Below are positions 23,954 to 37,169 of a DNA stretch of 64,000 bases, piece by piece (position 1 is the stretch's first letter; each line of letters starts with the position of its first letter). Origin of the DNA: Agroathelia rolfsii (Eukaryota; Basidiomycota; Agaricomycetes; Amylocorticiales; Amylocorticiaceae); the NCBI GenBank assembly GCA_018343915.1, contig JABRWF010000005.1, positions 2,143,001 to 2,207,000 on the forward strand. Reading direction: 5' to 3'. The notes under the pieces were generated by a model. That model saw only the letters and a list, made by a program, of their open reading frames with translations. It did no database searches and was not told the origin of the DNA. The position numbers were made by a program, and so were the translations under genes.

Positions 23954-26900
23954 ATGGAGTCGCAGCAACCGAACCCTACAGATGCTACGCAGTCGAGCAT
24001 GGATAAAGACCTTGAGAGAGGATCCCTTGATGATACGCCCGTAAAAATTCTATATTTCCCCAATCAATGTGCAACCTTTAACTCAATAAACTGTGACTAA
24101 CCTAGACCGGCACAAGCAAAAACCTCTACGTAAGTCGAATTCTATTACCTTTTTACTCACATAATTGAACGCTCTATTTTCTGTGAGCAGAGAGGGTACT
24201 TGCCACCCGTAATAGCCAAGGCCACAAGTCAAGCTACATCCAAAGCCACAAATGAAGGCTTTGCACGAACCCACTGGCAGCAATTCATACATGGGGTCAC
24301 TGCCTATCTTGATGTATGTTGCGGATCAGCTTTTTACATGCTCCTAGGCTTGACCCAGAAACAAAATCAAAGGAACATGTACATGCCAGTGACAATCCGA
24401 GTCGTCCAGGTAATCGGCGCAGGGTTCCAGTAAGCTTTTCTAGTACAATTTTGGCACCCTACTGATTAATTACGCAGCCCAACCATATAAATGACGACTC
24501 GGGACCAAAGGCTCAGTATGAACATGGCGGAGAATCTCAGGTTTGATCTTCATTTATGGAAACGGTTGTGATGGTTATTCTGATATGTATATATACTGAT
24601 TTTTCAAGGATGACGAACTTGACTTTGATGAATCATCAGGTCTTGATAAATCAGACGGGTGGCTTAATGTATTCAATCGTTACAAGAAACTCGACGAGGA
24701 TTGGAGTGAACGGATGAACAAATACATCGACAGTCTCCTTATTTTTGTAAGTCTTGTTGGAATTCCGTCAAACCAATTCATTTTCTGACATGTTAACATA
24801 GGCTGGTCTTTTCTCAACGGTTTTGACCGCTTTTTTGGTCGAAATTTACGACAAGCTTCAGCCCGACAACTCTCAGTATACAGTTCCGATTTTACTGGAG
24901 ATATCCAAACAACTCAACGCTCTGTCTTCGGGACAACCCGCATCAGCAATTTCCATCTCACTGGAACCAGAGAAACCTTCTCCGATACGTATGGCCACGA
25001 CTGTGCTATGGTTCATCAGCCTTGTTTTATCGCTTTGTGCCGCCCTATATGGGCTTCTTGTCAAGCAATGGATACGAGAGTATATGCGCTGGACATCAAT
25101 ATTTCCTGTACAACACGCTGTTCACGTCCGTTATCATCGCAAGAAGAATCTGGGTGCTTGGTACATTGAATGGATCGTCATGGTTCTATCAAGCAGTCTT
25201 ACGATTGGACTTGTATTCTTCCTCGCTGGTATTGCCGTCTTATTATTCGACGTGAACTTTATCATCGCAGTCTTTATCGCTATCGTTGTTGGATTTGCCT
25301 TATTGGAAGCGTTTTGCGTTGCTATGCTTCCTATATTCGTTCCTAACTGCCCATACCGCTCATCCCTCACCTCTCTTCTTCTAATCACGCAACTGTCTGC
25401 GTTAAAAGTTTTGGACTTGCTGCGAGCTTGGATTCCGTGGATCCCGAGACTAACCACCACCGCTTCTGCACTCCTCAAGAATCCTCGTGGTGCTTTCGGG
25501 TTCCATAAGGAAGATTTATGGGCAAAGCAAGACATAATACGCAACCTTCCTTCCGACCCTGATCAAAGACTTCAACAAAAATGGAAGGTGCTCTACGAGC
25601 TGGTCACCCAACAACAAGTGCCTGACGAGATCATCGCCCAATGTTTCTCTAATCTTCCCGGTCCTCCTCCTCCACATCTACCCTCTGAAAACGAAGACAG
25701 TCAAGAATCCCATGAATCGACGATATGGACACCACAGACAAAGTCCAAAGTGGATAGTCTAGAATGGCAACTTTATTATCAGTGCCAGATTCTTCTTGGC
25801 GTGTTCAAGAAGCACCCCCACCTAAATTTGCCACCGTCCAATGTCTCCAATTTACGGAAATACCTCTCGGACTCCCTTTGGAGCGTATCTGGACACCCCG
25901 ATGAATCGCCCTCTTTTAATATCAATAAGGATCTCACCCTTTCTTTCCTCATTGAAACTCGACGCCTACATCCGTCGGCAAAAAATGCCATCCTAAGATG
26001 CGTGTCCTCTCTGACAAGTTCCGCGCTTAATCAACATTTGTTCTTCCCGAATATAAATATGGGGTTTAATCTTTTCGCGAATTTGCTGGGCCTCCACTTC
26101 ATTTTGGTCAATAGCATTGACCCAGATCAGTCCGGAGGCAAAGGAAACCTTTTCAACAGCTACTACCATACATTGATCGATATCATCTCTACGGGCCTAT
26201 CCAGCATGAGCGCCACTGACCTGACGTCCGGTACGGTCCGTCGTGTGAGGCCAGCTCAAGTCCCCCCGATGCCCCATAGCAAAATTGGGGATTACAAGGC
26301 CCGTATAGAATTTGCCGGAGCATTACTCTCATTATCAAGCCTTACGCCCTCTCCCGCTGATCCAGACATGACTAAGTTCTTGTCACCACCGATGACGGTC
26401 ACTTGGAAATTTGATGGTGGGTTGTTTGCTTGTTCTAACGGACATAATGCACTGATTGTCAACTTCTTCATTAGCTAACATGGTTAATTCATTCATGAGC
26501 GCCGCGATAAATTTTGCTAAATGCCAACGATCAATTCGAGATTCAGCGCCACACACCGGCATCGCTGTACCATCTGTTTCGTTGTCACAAGCAGATGGTT
26601 ATATCGCTGGCGAGCAGGCCGACTTCTCGTTGTCAACTGACACGTTTTGGGCTATGGCAGCCATAGTTTTCAACGCCCGTATCAAAGAGGGCTCGCCCAG
26701 ACACGACAAAGGTCATAAACAGCCTGAAGTCAGAAAGTTCTTCAATGCCATTCAGTGGGCTCTGGATACGGAGATCAAGCGCCTCGAGCTCCGGACCGAC
26801 AACGAGGACGACTTGAAGTCTGTCAGAAGCAGAAAACGATGGGAAATGCTCGGTTATATTTTTGTCTACCGCGAAAATCTCTCGCCCGAATTTATCACTA

Positions 26901-27043
26901 CTTTGGAAGATGCTCATAGTAAAAGGGTCGTGGACATTGATGAAATGATCAAGTCCTCCGAGGGCCATCTCGCACTCCCCAATCTCAAAGGTCCTGATTT
27001 CGTAAACTTGTTGCGAGGAGGTATGAGTACTGATAGATCTTGA
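23954..27043 (+). CDS. DUF6535 multi-pass membrane protein
   Basis: Member of the DUF6535 family, found mainly in mushroom-forming fungi and of unknown function. Exons read as 23954-24040, 24106-24129, 24191-24313, 24359-24409, 24478-24540, 24609-24746, 24802-26416 and 26475-27043, giving 889 residues with closed phases. The family core is WLNVFNRYKKLDEDWSERMN followed by the first membrane segment (LIFAGLFSTVLTAFLVEIYD), then VLWFISLVLSLCAALYGLLV with the conserved KQWIREY, then two adjacent segments near FFLAGIAVLLFDVNF and LLEAFCVAMLP. The C-terminal two thirds look soluble. The 58-nt intron at 26417-26474 joins WKFD to NMVNS and removes an otherwise terminal stop. The 24-nt second exon and 45-nt third intron are small and less certain. 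GTATGA at 27021 could be a further donor, extending the protein. Confidence 0.85.
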
Positions 27044-27532
27044 TTTTGGCTGTTCACAAAATTGGAGTTGTATGGCCATTTTCTTTGAATGATTTGTCTT
27101 GATTCATAGGTTTTGAGGATTCTTATTTATATATTTACTTACGAGCATGGTGCGTGTACATACCCCTTTCTGATCCTCGTAATATCATATATCCCATCCA
27201 ATTGGATCTATGGTTCTTTTCCCTAACATATCTATATTACTACTCAGAGGGTGTTCTGGATCAGTGCGGTGAAATACAGCAAGTGAACCAGATTTATATA
27301 AGGAATAGTAACATTGTGGTGTCGGCTTCAATTCAAATTTTGAAGCAAGTTTCAACACCACAGAAACGAGAAGAGCGTATCTCAAGTCAGAAGGAAAATA
27401 GGAACAAGACACTTTTCTGAGGACAGAACAACATTCGTCACAGTTGTTCCTTGATACATACACCTCAATGGAAAGCAGTTCGAATAAAATATACATAAAT
27501 TCCAGATATACAAGATATTGAACATGACTATT
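27044..27532. other. Convergent 3' spacer
   Basis: This lies between two converging genes and should hold both terminators. A frame open from about 27109 to 27420 begins FEDSYLYIYLRAW and would follow an intron from GTATGA 27021 to CATAG 27108. It may be an alternative last exon of the DUF6535 gene, or chance in AT-rich DNA. Confidence 0.45.
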
Positions 27533-29173
27533 CTATTCTATACTAGCCTCCATATTATCATCGTCTTCAGTTGGGCTTGCTGCCTCTTCCTCATCTTGAG
27601 CATTATCATCTTCACCATCCTCATCCTCATCTTCTTCATCCTCTCCGTCTTCATCTTCGTCATCACTACTCTCCTCTCGGAAAGTGAGCGAGATGAATTC
27701 ATCACCCAACTGTGCATCTTCAGCAGTTGTAGTGACAATAAGAGGCTCCTGCGCTGAAGCCTGCAAGGCCTTAGAACTATCAGTATCAGCGGACTTAGAT
27801 GATGATGGAGGAATGGCAGCCGCAGCTACAGAAACGGTTGCAACGCTACCGCCAGAACCAGCAGCGTTTGTGCCTGTCTTTTGACGATTCCTGTTAGCCC
27901 GAATGACATGGGGCAACTTGCACCCCTTGGTCGAGCATGTCCCTCTTTCGGCAAAATCGGGACACTCTCGCACATGTTGTCTCTCACAGTCAAGCCCTTT
28001 CTCGCAGTATCCAAGCACGGCAAAGTCGCGGCAGACGCCGTCGCGCACACCCGTCCGCACATGAGGGAACGGACATTGGGCGCGCGTGCAGCGGCCTGCG
28101 TTGGCAAAATGCACGCACAGTGGCGTACGCTCCGGTATTGGATCATGCGAAAGCGGGCAGCTGTCAGCCGAGTTCGGGCATGTACCTTGCAGGAAGGGCC
28201 AGCAGATGGCAATCTTAGAGGGATCGTGCTGATATGGGCAAGTTAGACCTCGAGGACATGAACCTAATCTCGACGAGGAAAAATAGAACAGTGTAGGATG
28301 GATGTATGGGATATTGAATTATGGTCAGTGATACATTATATGAGACGGCAATCAACGGACCTGTCGTTGTGAAGCGCGGGCAGGGTTTATCTTGATACTT
28401 CATCCGCTTGGCGGCTCGTCGGGACCTAGATAAGAGGGGGAAAGACAGATGGAAGATTGTTATGATCTCGCCTTGACGCCAAATTGAGGACCAAACGGAC
28501 TGATATGGCCTGTGAGTATTGTTCAAAGTCATGTTGACGGGACCGCCCCGTCCGCGGCCACGACGGCCACGAGTGGGTATGGCTTTATATGATCGATTTG
28601 CGGGCAAAAGATGTCCAGCCTTGCTCCGAACATACTCTTGCTTTGAAGGTATGGTCTTGGTTGATGATGGCGGTTTTGGTACTACATATTGAAGGGTTAC
28701 GGAGGGACAAATATCATGACGCTGGGAAAGATTCGCAGGCGAGGCAAACGCACAGTCTTTGCGCACAAGGGATCTTCCTGAGGAGTTGAACGCAACCCCA
28801 TTGAGTACTACTTCATGTGGTGCTGCTGAAAGGTTTGCTGGGCCTGATTGAGGTTTCGGGACAGAATATGATGCCTGAGATATTGACGGAAACGCAGGCG
28901 AGAATGTTGTCGTTGTCGAGCTTGCTGCAGGAACAGACGCTGTCGATACTGGTCGTACGTACTGATTCGGTCTTTTGAGGTTTGGGTTGACGTATACGTT
29001 AGACCTTGGCTTGTATGCTTGATTCGGTTTTGCTGTTGTGGTGGACTTATGACGATTGATGGCACCTGGATAAGGAAGTTGGCGGGTAGAAAAGATGGCT
29101 GATTGAGGATACGCATACCTGAGAGTCGGGCAATTTCAAGCTTGAGAGCCGCTTCGGATGTTGAGGGATCCAT
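27533..29173 (-). CDS. Five-finger CCCH zinc-finger protein (ZC3H3/Red5-like)
   Basis: Likely nuclear RNA-binding protein of the ZC3H3 family, which acts in poly(A) RNA export and, as Red5 in fission yeast, in meiotic RNA decay. Exons read as 29173-29119, 29065-28501, 28425-28361 and 28263-27533, giving 471 residues. The N-terminus carries INRHK and an Asn/Tyr-rich KPRSNVYVNPNLKRPNQYV, then an RGRRGRGRGG box. Five fingers follow: CPRFTTTGSCPRGLTCPYQH, CWPFLQGTCPNSADSCPLSH, CVHFANAGRCTRAQCPFPH, CRDFAVLGYCEKGLDCERQH and CPDFAERGTCSTKGCKLPH. The tail is very acidic, rich in Asp/Glu. Two introns use GTCCGT donors. It shares a promoter region of about 293 bases with ERV1. Confidence 0.88.
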
Positions 29174-29466
29174 GTTCTTTGCTTCTTGCTGTCGTACTCG
29201 AAGTTGCAGATAGAGGAAGAGATGGGCCGTTTGGTCGTGTCTCGCTTATTGCTTATGCACTTGACTCCCTATTTCAGACTCCGCTACAATGTCGTTCGCT
29301 TAGCCACATCTTGCTTTGTCATCAGCCACCTGGCCAGGGTCAGCCACATCTGCCGCCGGGAAGCCACCTCACATGGTAAGCCGTTCGCTTCAATCAATGT
29401 TAAAAGCGACTTATAAACGGAGACTAATTTCTGCATCAGTCATCATCACTGCTTGAGGCATCTCCT
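29174..29466. promoter_or_regulatory. Bidirectional promoter region, CCCH gene and ERV1
   Basis: Only 293 bases separate the two start codons, which point away from each other, so both promoters must lie here or overlap the genes. No clear TATA box was seen, which suits housekeeping genes. Confidence 0.6.
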
Positions 29467-30045
29467 ATGGCAGACACTACTGAAAATAAGCCCAAAGCAT
29501 CCGAAAAATTACCTCCTGGCATGGTCTTAGGGCCAGATGGAAAGCCTTGCAAGATCTGCACAACTTTTCGAAACTGGAAACCAGCAAATAATAATAAAAC
29601 TAGCGAAGGCTCTTCTGCTAATGACAACACTCAGAAAAAGTCTACACGGTCCATGATGGCTGCTTTCGCCTCTGGGACAGGGATAGTCCCCTCGGGACCT
29701 CCAGAGAACTGCCCTCCGGATGTAGAAGTACTCGGACGCTCTACCTGGACATTCTTGCATACGACAGCTGCATACTATCCCGAACGACCAACGCCAACGC
29801 AGCGTGCCAACATGCTTGGCCTCTTGCATGCCTTACCTGTACTGTATCCCTGCTCCCACTGCGCCTCCCATTTAGGCGAGAATATGAAGATCAATCCTCC
29901 GGACGTCAGCAGCAGACTTGGGTTAAGCCGATGGTTATGCGAACAGCACAACGAAGTGAACGAAAGACTGGGCAAGAAGCGTTTTGACTGCACCAAGGTC
30001 GATGAAAGATGGAAAGATGGGCCCAAGGATGGCAGTTGTGATTAG
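29467..30045 (+). CDS. ERV1: FAD-linked sulfhydryl oxidase Erv1 (ALR)
   Basis: Oxidises Mia40 in the mitochondrial intermembrane space, passing electrons via FAD to cytochrome c or oxygen, and so drives disulfide-coupled import. The gene has no intron and encodes 192 residues, the usual size. The shuttle motif KPCKICTTFRNW places C28 and C31 near the N-terminus; the Erv domain starts LGRSTWTFLHTTAAYYPERP, with the active-site disulfide C129-S-H-C132 in YPCSHC, and the structural pair C158 and C175 spaced by sixteen residues. FAD-contact residues W94 and H98 and the histidines of HCASHL and CEQHNEVN are present. No presequence or membrane segment is seen, as expected for a Mia40 substrate. Confidence 0.95.
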   Translation: MADTTENKPKASEKLPPGMVLGPDGKPCKICTTFRNWKPANNNKTSEGSSANDNTQKKSTRSMMAAFASGTGIVPSGPPENCPPDVEVLGRSTWTFLHTTAAYYPERPTPTQRANMLGLLHALPVLYPCSHCASHLGENMKINPPDVSSRLGLSRWLCEQHNEVNERLGKKRFDCTKVDERWKDGPKDGSCD

Positions 30046-30673
30046 GTGAACGTTACAGTACGATCATATTGCTTCGTAACACTGATCAGGATGTTAGAGG
30101 TGTGTTATAATATAGAATTAGATATTTTGCAATTTATATTCATGGTGGGGACTATTCCCCAAGGATAATTCAGAATATTTTCCGGTGCCTATTGCGCCTA
30201 CTGCTATCACTGCGCTGGCAGTTGTTCTCTCTTGTCACCTGAGCCAAGTTTCGACCGTTGATCCCGTTCCTATCACCGCTCAGGGAACTTTATTGAGCCT
30301 GTGTGGATGCAGTCGTGTATATAGTTATATATATATGAATAACCAAGTCATGACTAAGAGTAGTGCGCTTTGAGTGCAAACAATGCGATCACCGAGATGT
30401 ATCCGTGTGGGTTTGGTCTGAGCGCGTGCACATGGATATGCTGTTCACGCTGTACGCCGTCGGCTTGTGATGCGACCGTTGTTCATTTGGGCCAAGTCTC
30501 CCTTGGTTTCTTGTACACAACCGAGGTCTCTCCGCCTGTAGTCTAAACAATATAGCCGATAAACACAAACTACCACCTTACAAGAACACGCTGGGCGTCG
30601 TTCAAGCTACTACTCTCTTTCTGACAGTGTATCTGATCACATTTAACCTGGCGTCCCTATCCAAGACCTTAAC
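30046..30673. other. Intergenic spacer, ERV1 to GH47 gene
   Basis: Tandem spacer holding the ERV1 terminator and the GH47 promoter. TATATATATGAAT near 30324 is a TATA-like stretch but lies about 340 bases from the next start, and its role is uncertain. No gene is seen. Confidence 0.45.
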
Positions 30674-33037
<2,364 letters not shown>

Positions 33038-33751
33038 TATTTACCATTGCAATGTTATACTGAGTATATTCATGGAAATATTTGCGAACCGCGAGTATCT
33101 GAAACTCTACATGTGTGTAATAGTACAGAATATTTGGGAACTTTAATAAAGAAGATAATCTGCCTGATGATTCTCAATAACTGTAAGTTCACTCACCCAG
33201 CTAACACGGCTTCCGCAAAAACCTGCACATGATTTTCCGCACAAATTTGTCACATGAGAAAAAGAACAAGTAACTACTCTGGGATCTTCAAAAGAACAAT
33301 GTTGTTTTTATTAATCTTCGAGATCTTTGGTAAAAAGTTGCGATCACACAGTGCTTACTTTTACCGACCCTTTTACTCAAAGTAAAGTAGAAGTATTGGT
33401 AGAAATGGGGCTTTTCCCTGGGAAACTCCGGAGCGTAAGTGTTGATTCGAACCAAAGCTCATCCTATATACAGATAGACGTATTTATACAAGATAAGAAA
33501 GAAAGAACAAGGCAGTGTCAGCCCAAGCCCAGGGAGTGCCTGTAATAGTCAGGACGCAGTCAAGTAGAAGAGAAGGTATTGGTGCATATACGATCGTTGT
33601 CATTCCTCTGTTACATTCATTTCTGTCGTAATGCACAAGTACTAGTGCTTACCCCAACTTGAGAATATCAAACGTTCTCATGCTATATTGTCCATGAGAA
33701 AACGGAAAGATTGGTAAATAGATGCCATTCAAAGTGACCTTATTCGAACGA
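33038..33751. other. Convergent 3' spacer
   Basis: This stretch of 714 AT-rich bases lies between two converging genes. Short open frames at 33047-33232 and 33327-33545 have no recognisable motif. TTTAATAAAG near 33144 could act as a polyadenylation signal for the GH47 gene. Confidence 0.45.
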
Positions 33752-34427
33752 TTAAGACTTTCCTGGCCTGGACTTGCCAGCGGTTTCTGGTAACAAAGCA
33801 TCCTCATAATCAACGTCAGGAATGTCGGACAATGCTTTGAGTACGTCTCTCTCATATGAGCTAGCAGGCTTGAGGCCCACAAGCCACCATATCCCCCTCC
33901 CATCACTCTTATGTGCTATCGGCGAAGGGGATAACATGATTGGTATCTTGGCCACGTCTCCCGAAGGCTCGCGGCGCTGCGCTTTCAGAATCCACCACCA
34001 AAACTTTTCCTCGTTGAAGCCCCCTCCCCGCTTTATCTGGGCATCGAAGGAGTTCTTGAAGAGCTCCACGCCACGTGACTGGGCAAACGCTTCCTCATGC
34101 GTTTCTGGCGGTAATAAAACGTACCAGTTCCGCGGCGCGGGCTCGTTGATTTCGTTGGTGGCCTTTTTGCTCTCGGGATACATCTCGAGGATGTCAGAGC
34201 GGAGTCGAAGAAAGGACTCTTCGGGATCGCCCGCTAGTAGGTCATCGAGGGCGTCTTTCCAGATGAAGAACTCGGCGCCCTCAGAATTGAGTGGGGGAAG
34301 AGTAATTTCTTCTACGCAATATGTAGCAGGTTAGATGAGACAGGACTGCTTCCAGCATGTCTGAGCCTGCCCTAGTCGCATACCCACCAACGCTGTTTGA
34401 TCCAGAAACGGGATTGCTCGCGCTCAT
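33752..34427 (-). CDS. Uncharacterised 199-residue protein
   Basis: I do not recognise this protein. Two exons are read, 34427-34388 and 34311-33752, joined by a 76-nt intron (GTGGGT donor, CTAAC branch site, TAG acceptor) in closed phase. The product starts MSASNPVSGSNSV, continues EEITLPPLNSEGAEFFIW, and has WYVLLPPETHEEAFAQSRGV, FNEEKFWWWILKAQRREPSG and GIWWLVGLKPASSYERDVLK. It is soluble, tryptophan-rich and ends in basic residues, without signal peptide or membrane segment. The long open second exon with regular codon use supports a real gene; the start and first exon are the weaker part. Confidence 0.65.
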
Positions 34428-34876
34428 GGTAGTCAAGGCTAAAGGTGCACCAGCCAGGACTGGGCGCCAACGAACATCGATGGCTGTCGAACACGAGGAC
34501 GATAAGCATATACTTATTGCAGTAGTATACATGATCAGCTGTATGCCAACGATGGTCGATGATGCCCATGTATAGCATATAGCCCTCACGAGGCCTTGAA
34601 GGGACCTATTCTCTATGGTCGCGTGTCTAAACTTGCGTCTCTATATGGTACCAGCAATGAATGAATGCAGCATGACGACACTCCAACCGCGGTGGTCCTC
34701 CGTTTAGAAACTGTACGGTGGGTCACATGACAATGACGACAACGAAGGCTCAAGCGTTGACGAAATGCTTTCAGTGCTCAGTACGCGCGGGTCCTTCGCG
34801 ATTTACGCTTGATGATCTTTGCAGAATATCTGTCCAGGTATTATAACATATACGTATGATTCTACATTTGTCTAGA
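34428..34876. other. Tandem spacer on minus strand
   Basis: This should hold the promoter of the 199-residue protein gene and the terminator of carnitine acetyltransferase. The open frames that cover 34357-34589 on both strands are shadows of the first exon. No separate gene is seen. Confidence 0.5.
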
Positions 34877-37169
34877 TTATAATTTCGCCTTACTTTCTCC
34901 TGCATGTAGCGCATACAAGTCCTGTGCTGCGCGTGCGATCTCTGCTGTGAATTCGGTGTTTGGCATTTCTTTGCGGGACGTGATGGTATATTGAAGATAG
35001 TCTAAGAGAGAACAAATTGACGATCAGCTGTATTTCCAAGCATACTTGATCACTTACCATCGAAGCCAGTCATGTAGGCTACACCGAAGCCATCGGGTAC
35101 GACCTCTCCCCAGCCGTAAACATCAAAGTGCTTTGAGAAGATGGCTGAGGTACTCAAGACCCAATAGCTTGACCTTTGCACGAGAGGATCAAGCAAGAAT
35201 TCAGGCATGTTCTCGCCTTCCTTCAGTATCTTCTTCAAACCTATTCGCTCGCACGCTTCAGACATCTCCTCAAGCTGGATGCCTTAAATATCCAACTCAC
35301 CAAACAGATGGCGGTCAATACCCTGACCAGCACCACTTGCCCGCGCAGATTGCACATGGGCCTTAACAGCCTCCGCAAACAGCTTCTTTTTATCATCAGC
35401 ACTAGCAGCAGGGTCATCCATACTCTTCGTCCATGCATCCGAAGCAGCAGTGACGACACGAATCGCCTCCGTCCTGCCCTTGAAGAACTTGCGCGTGCTC
35501 GCTGCCTCGTAGGTTCCTCCCACGCGTTTCGTGAGATCACTGCCGAGTAAACGCAGGTACGCAAGCTGGACGACAAGCTGTGCCCACGAGTCGGGCGAGA
35601 CGCCAAAAGCTTTGATGGCGCGCTTGCCGTAGGGCGTGCGGTGCACCGACAAGGCTTGCGAGCCGCACAGCTCGGCAGCGGCCGTCTCTGCGGCGGATAT
35701 CGCTGAGCGCGTAGTGGGCGTCACGTTCCAGTCCAGAGGTTCAGGCTGAGAAGGTGACGAAGACAAGGCCGACCCACGATCAAAGGAGGGGGAGGCAATT
35801 CGATTGATAACATCGTCGCATAAGCGTACGGTGGGCGTACCGTCCATGACGGCATGTTCGCCCAGGATACCGGCCTTGCCATTGTCATAGACGATAAATT
35901 CTACGGGTTTGTCTACCCATCGGTTGGAGAGACCTCCGTGCCATAATTCACGGGAGAAGGAGATGGGTTCGGAAGGAGTGTTGCTGTCAAGAGAGACAAG
36001 GAAGGCGGCGGAGTGAATTGTCTTGAGGATAGATTTATTCTTGGGATCTGAGGTGAGGTGTACATAGTCCTAAACGATCTGGTCAGCGCATATGCTTTCA
36101 AAATGTTGCTTCTCGATGTACCTTTGCCCAGACATCTCGATTTGAAGCAGTGAGGACACCAACACCAGGATATTCACCAGTGGAGTTGTCATATATGTGC
36201 TGCAGCTGCGCCTCGAGCTCCTCAACGCTCAACAGCTTTCCATCCCGAAGGACATCAATACGCCATGGACGATTGTTCCGCATAACAACGACATGCGAGT
36301 TGGTATCGTGTTCCTGGGTATAGGTTACATACCAGTCCAGGCCCTCCGTTCCGGGAACGCGAGAGCAGTCAAACATCCATCTGAAATGTTATATGTTGAA
36401 TATAAATTCGACTTGAATGAAAATGAACTAGAGACAAACCGATAGGTGTCCATATCAATGGGTCCTTCCTTTGTTGCCTCCGGCTCCAGTTCTCCGCGAC
36501 GAAGCTGGTCACGAGATAGCATAGCAGAGCGAATGATTTCTGCTGCCCGTGTTACTGGCTTCTTGGTTGTGGCCGGATCTTGGAATCCATCTTGTGGGAT
36601 TATTACGTCAATAAAAAAAGGTACATTTTCTGAACGGCAAAGAACCACTTACAGTAGTAAGAGACATTAACAATAACCTATGCACATACGCACAACGTTG
36701 TTATTTCATGAGATCAAGCAAACTAGACTCTTTCAGAGTTCAAGGTAATACACACCGAATCACGATACCCCATGTATGCACCATCATCCCACCATTGCTC
36801 CAGCCAATGCGACGTCTCCTGCGCCCTATTCTCCAGCCTAATCTGAAGCACTTGTGCCAAATCGCTGGTAGCAAACGCATCGATCTTTCGCACCGCGGTA
36901 GCATACTCATCTTTTGAATGAGACAGGGGCTCAATGGACTGCTTCAAGCGCTGCAGCGTATCCGCCAGCGCTGGGACGGGGAGCTTCGGTAACGATGCCT
37001 GGGCGCCATAGGTCTTTGTACCAGCCGGTGCGGTGGGCGCGAGCGTCTTCCAGTGGTCAGGGCGGCGGTTTGGCGGGAGAATGGCGGTGGTAGTAGTAGT
37101 GGTGGTGGTTGACATCGTACGGTGCTTGAGGGGTGTACGACGAGCAAAGAATCGAGTAGCTGAGAGCAT
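34877..37169 (-). CDS. CAT2: Carnitine O-acetyltransferase, mitochondrial and peroxisomal
   Basis: Moves acetyl groups between CoA and carnitine so that acetyl units can cross organelle membranes. Exons 37169-36756, 36677-36653, 36590-36440, 36380-36122, 36069-35301, 35240-35058 and 35001-34877 close in phase at 641 residues. Landmarks are WWDDGAYMGYRDS, VNVSYYYGF, MFDCSRVPG, the active-site histidine in EHAVMDGTPT, DRHLFGLKKILKEGE, YWVLSTSAIF and VVPDGFGVAYM. The N-terminus (MLSATRFFARRTPLKHRTM) is a basic amphipathic presequence with a second methionine at residue 19, and the last three residues are AKL, a peroxisomal PTS1. This arrangement resembles yeast Cat2, where alternative starts decide between organelles. 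The second exon is only 25 nt. Confidence 0.94.

Noticed and set aside
26456..27043. A separate second gene after the DUF6535 gene
   Set aside because: A 58-nt intron, 26417-26474, joins it in phase to the upstream frame, so it is the last exon of the same gene.
33440..33500. A tRNA gene suggested by GGTTCGAATC on the minus strand
   Set aside because: No matching A box, acceptor stem or cloverleaf could be found around it.
35283..35300. An apparent 18-nt intron or in-frame stop in carnitine acetyltransferase (after DRHLFG)
   Set aside because: A normal 60-nt intron, 35300-35241 (GTGAGT to AATAG), joins DRHLF directly to GLKKILKEGE, the arrangement expected for the family, so neither a micro-intron nor a nonsense change is needed.
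36653..36677. A suspected frameshift in the second exon of carnitine acetyltransferase
   Set aside because: Rechecking the bases against the opposite-strand reading showed VNVSYYY followed by GF in phase, with no extra base.
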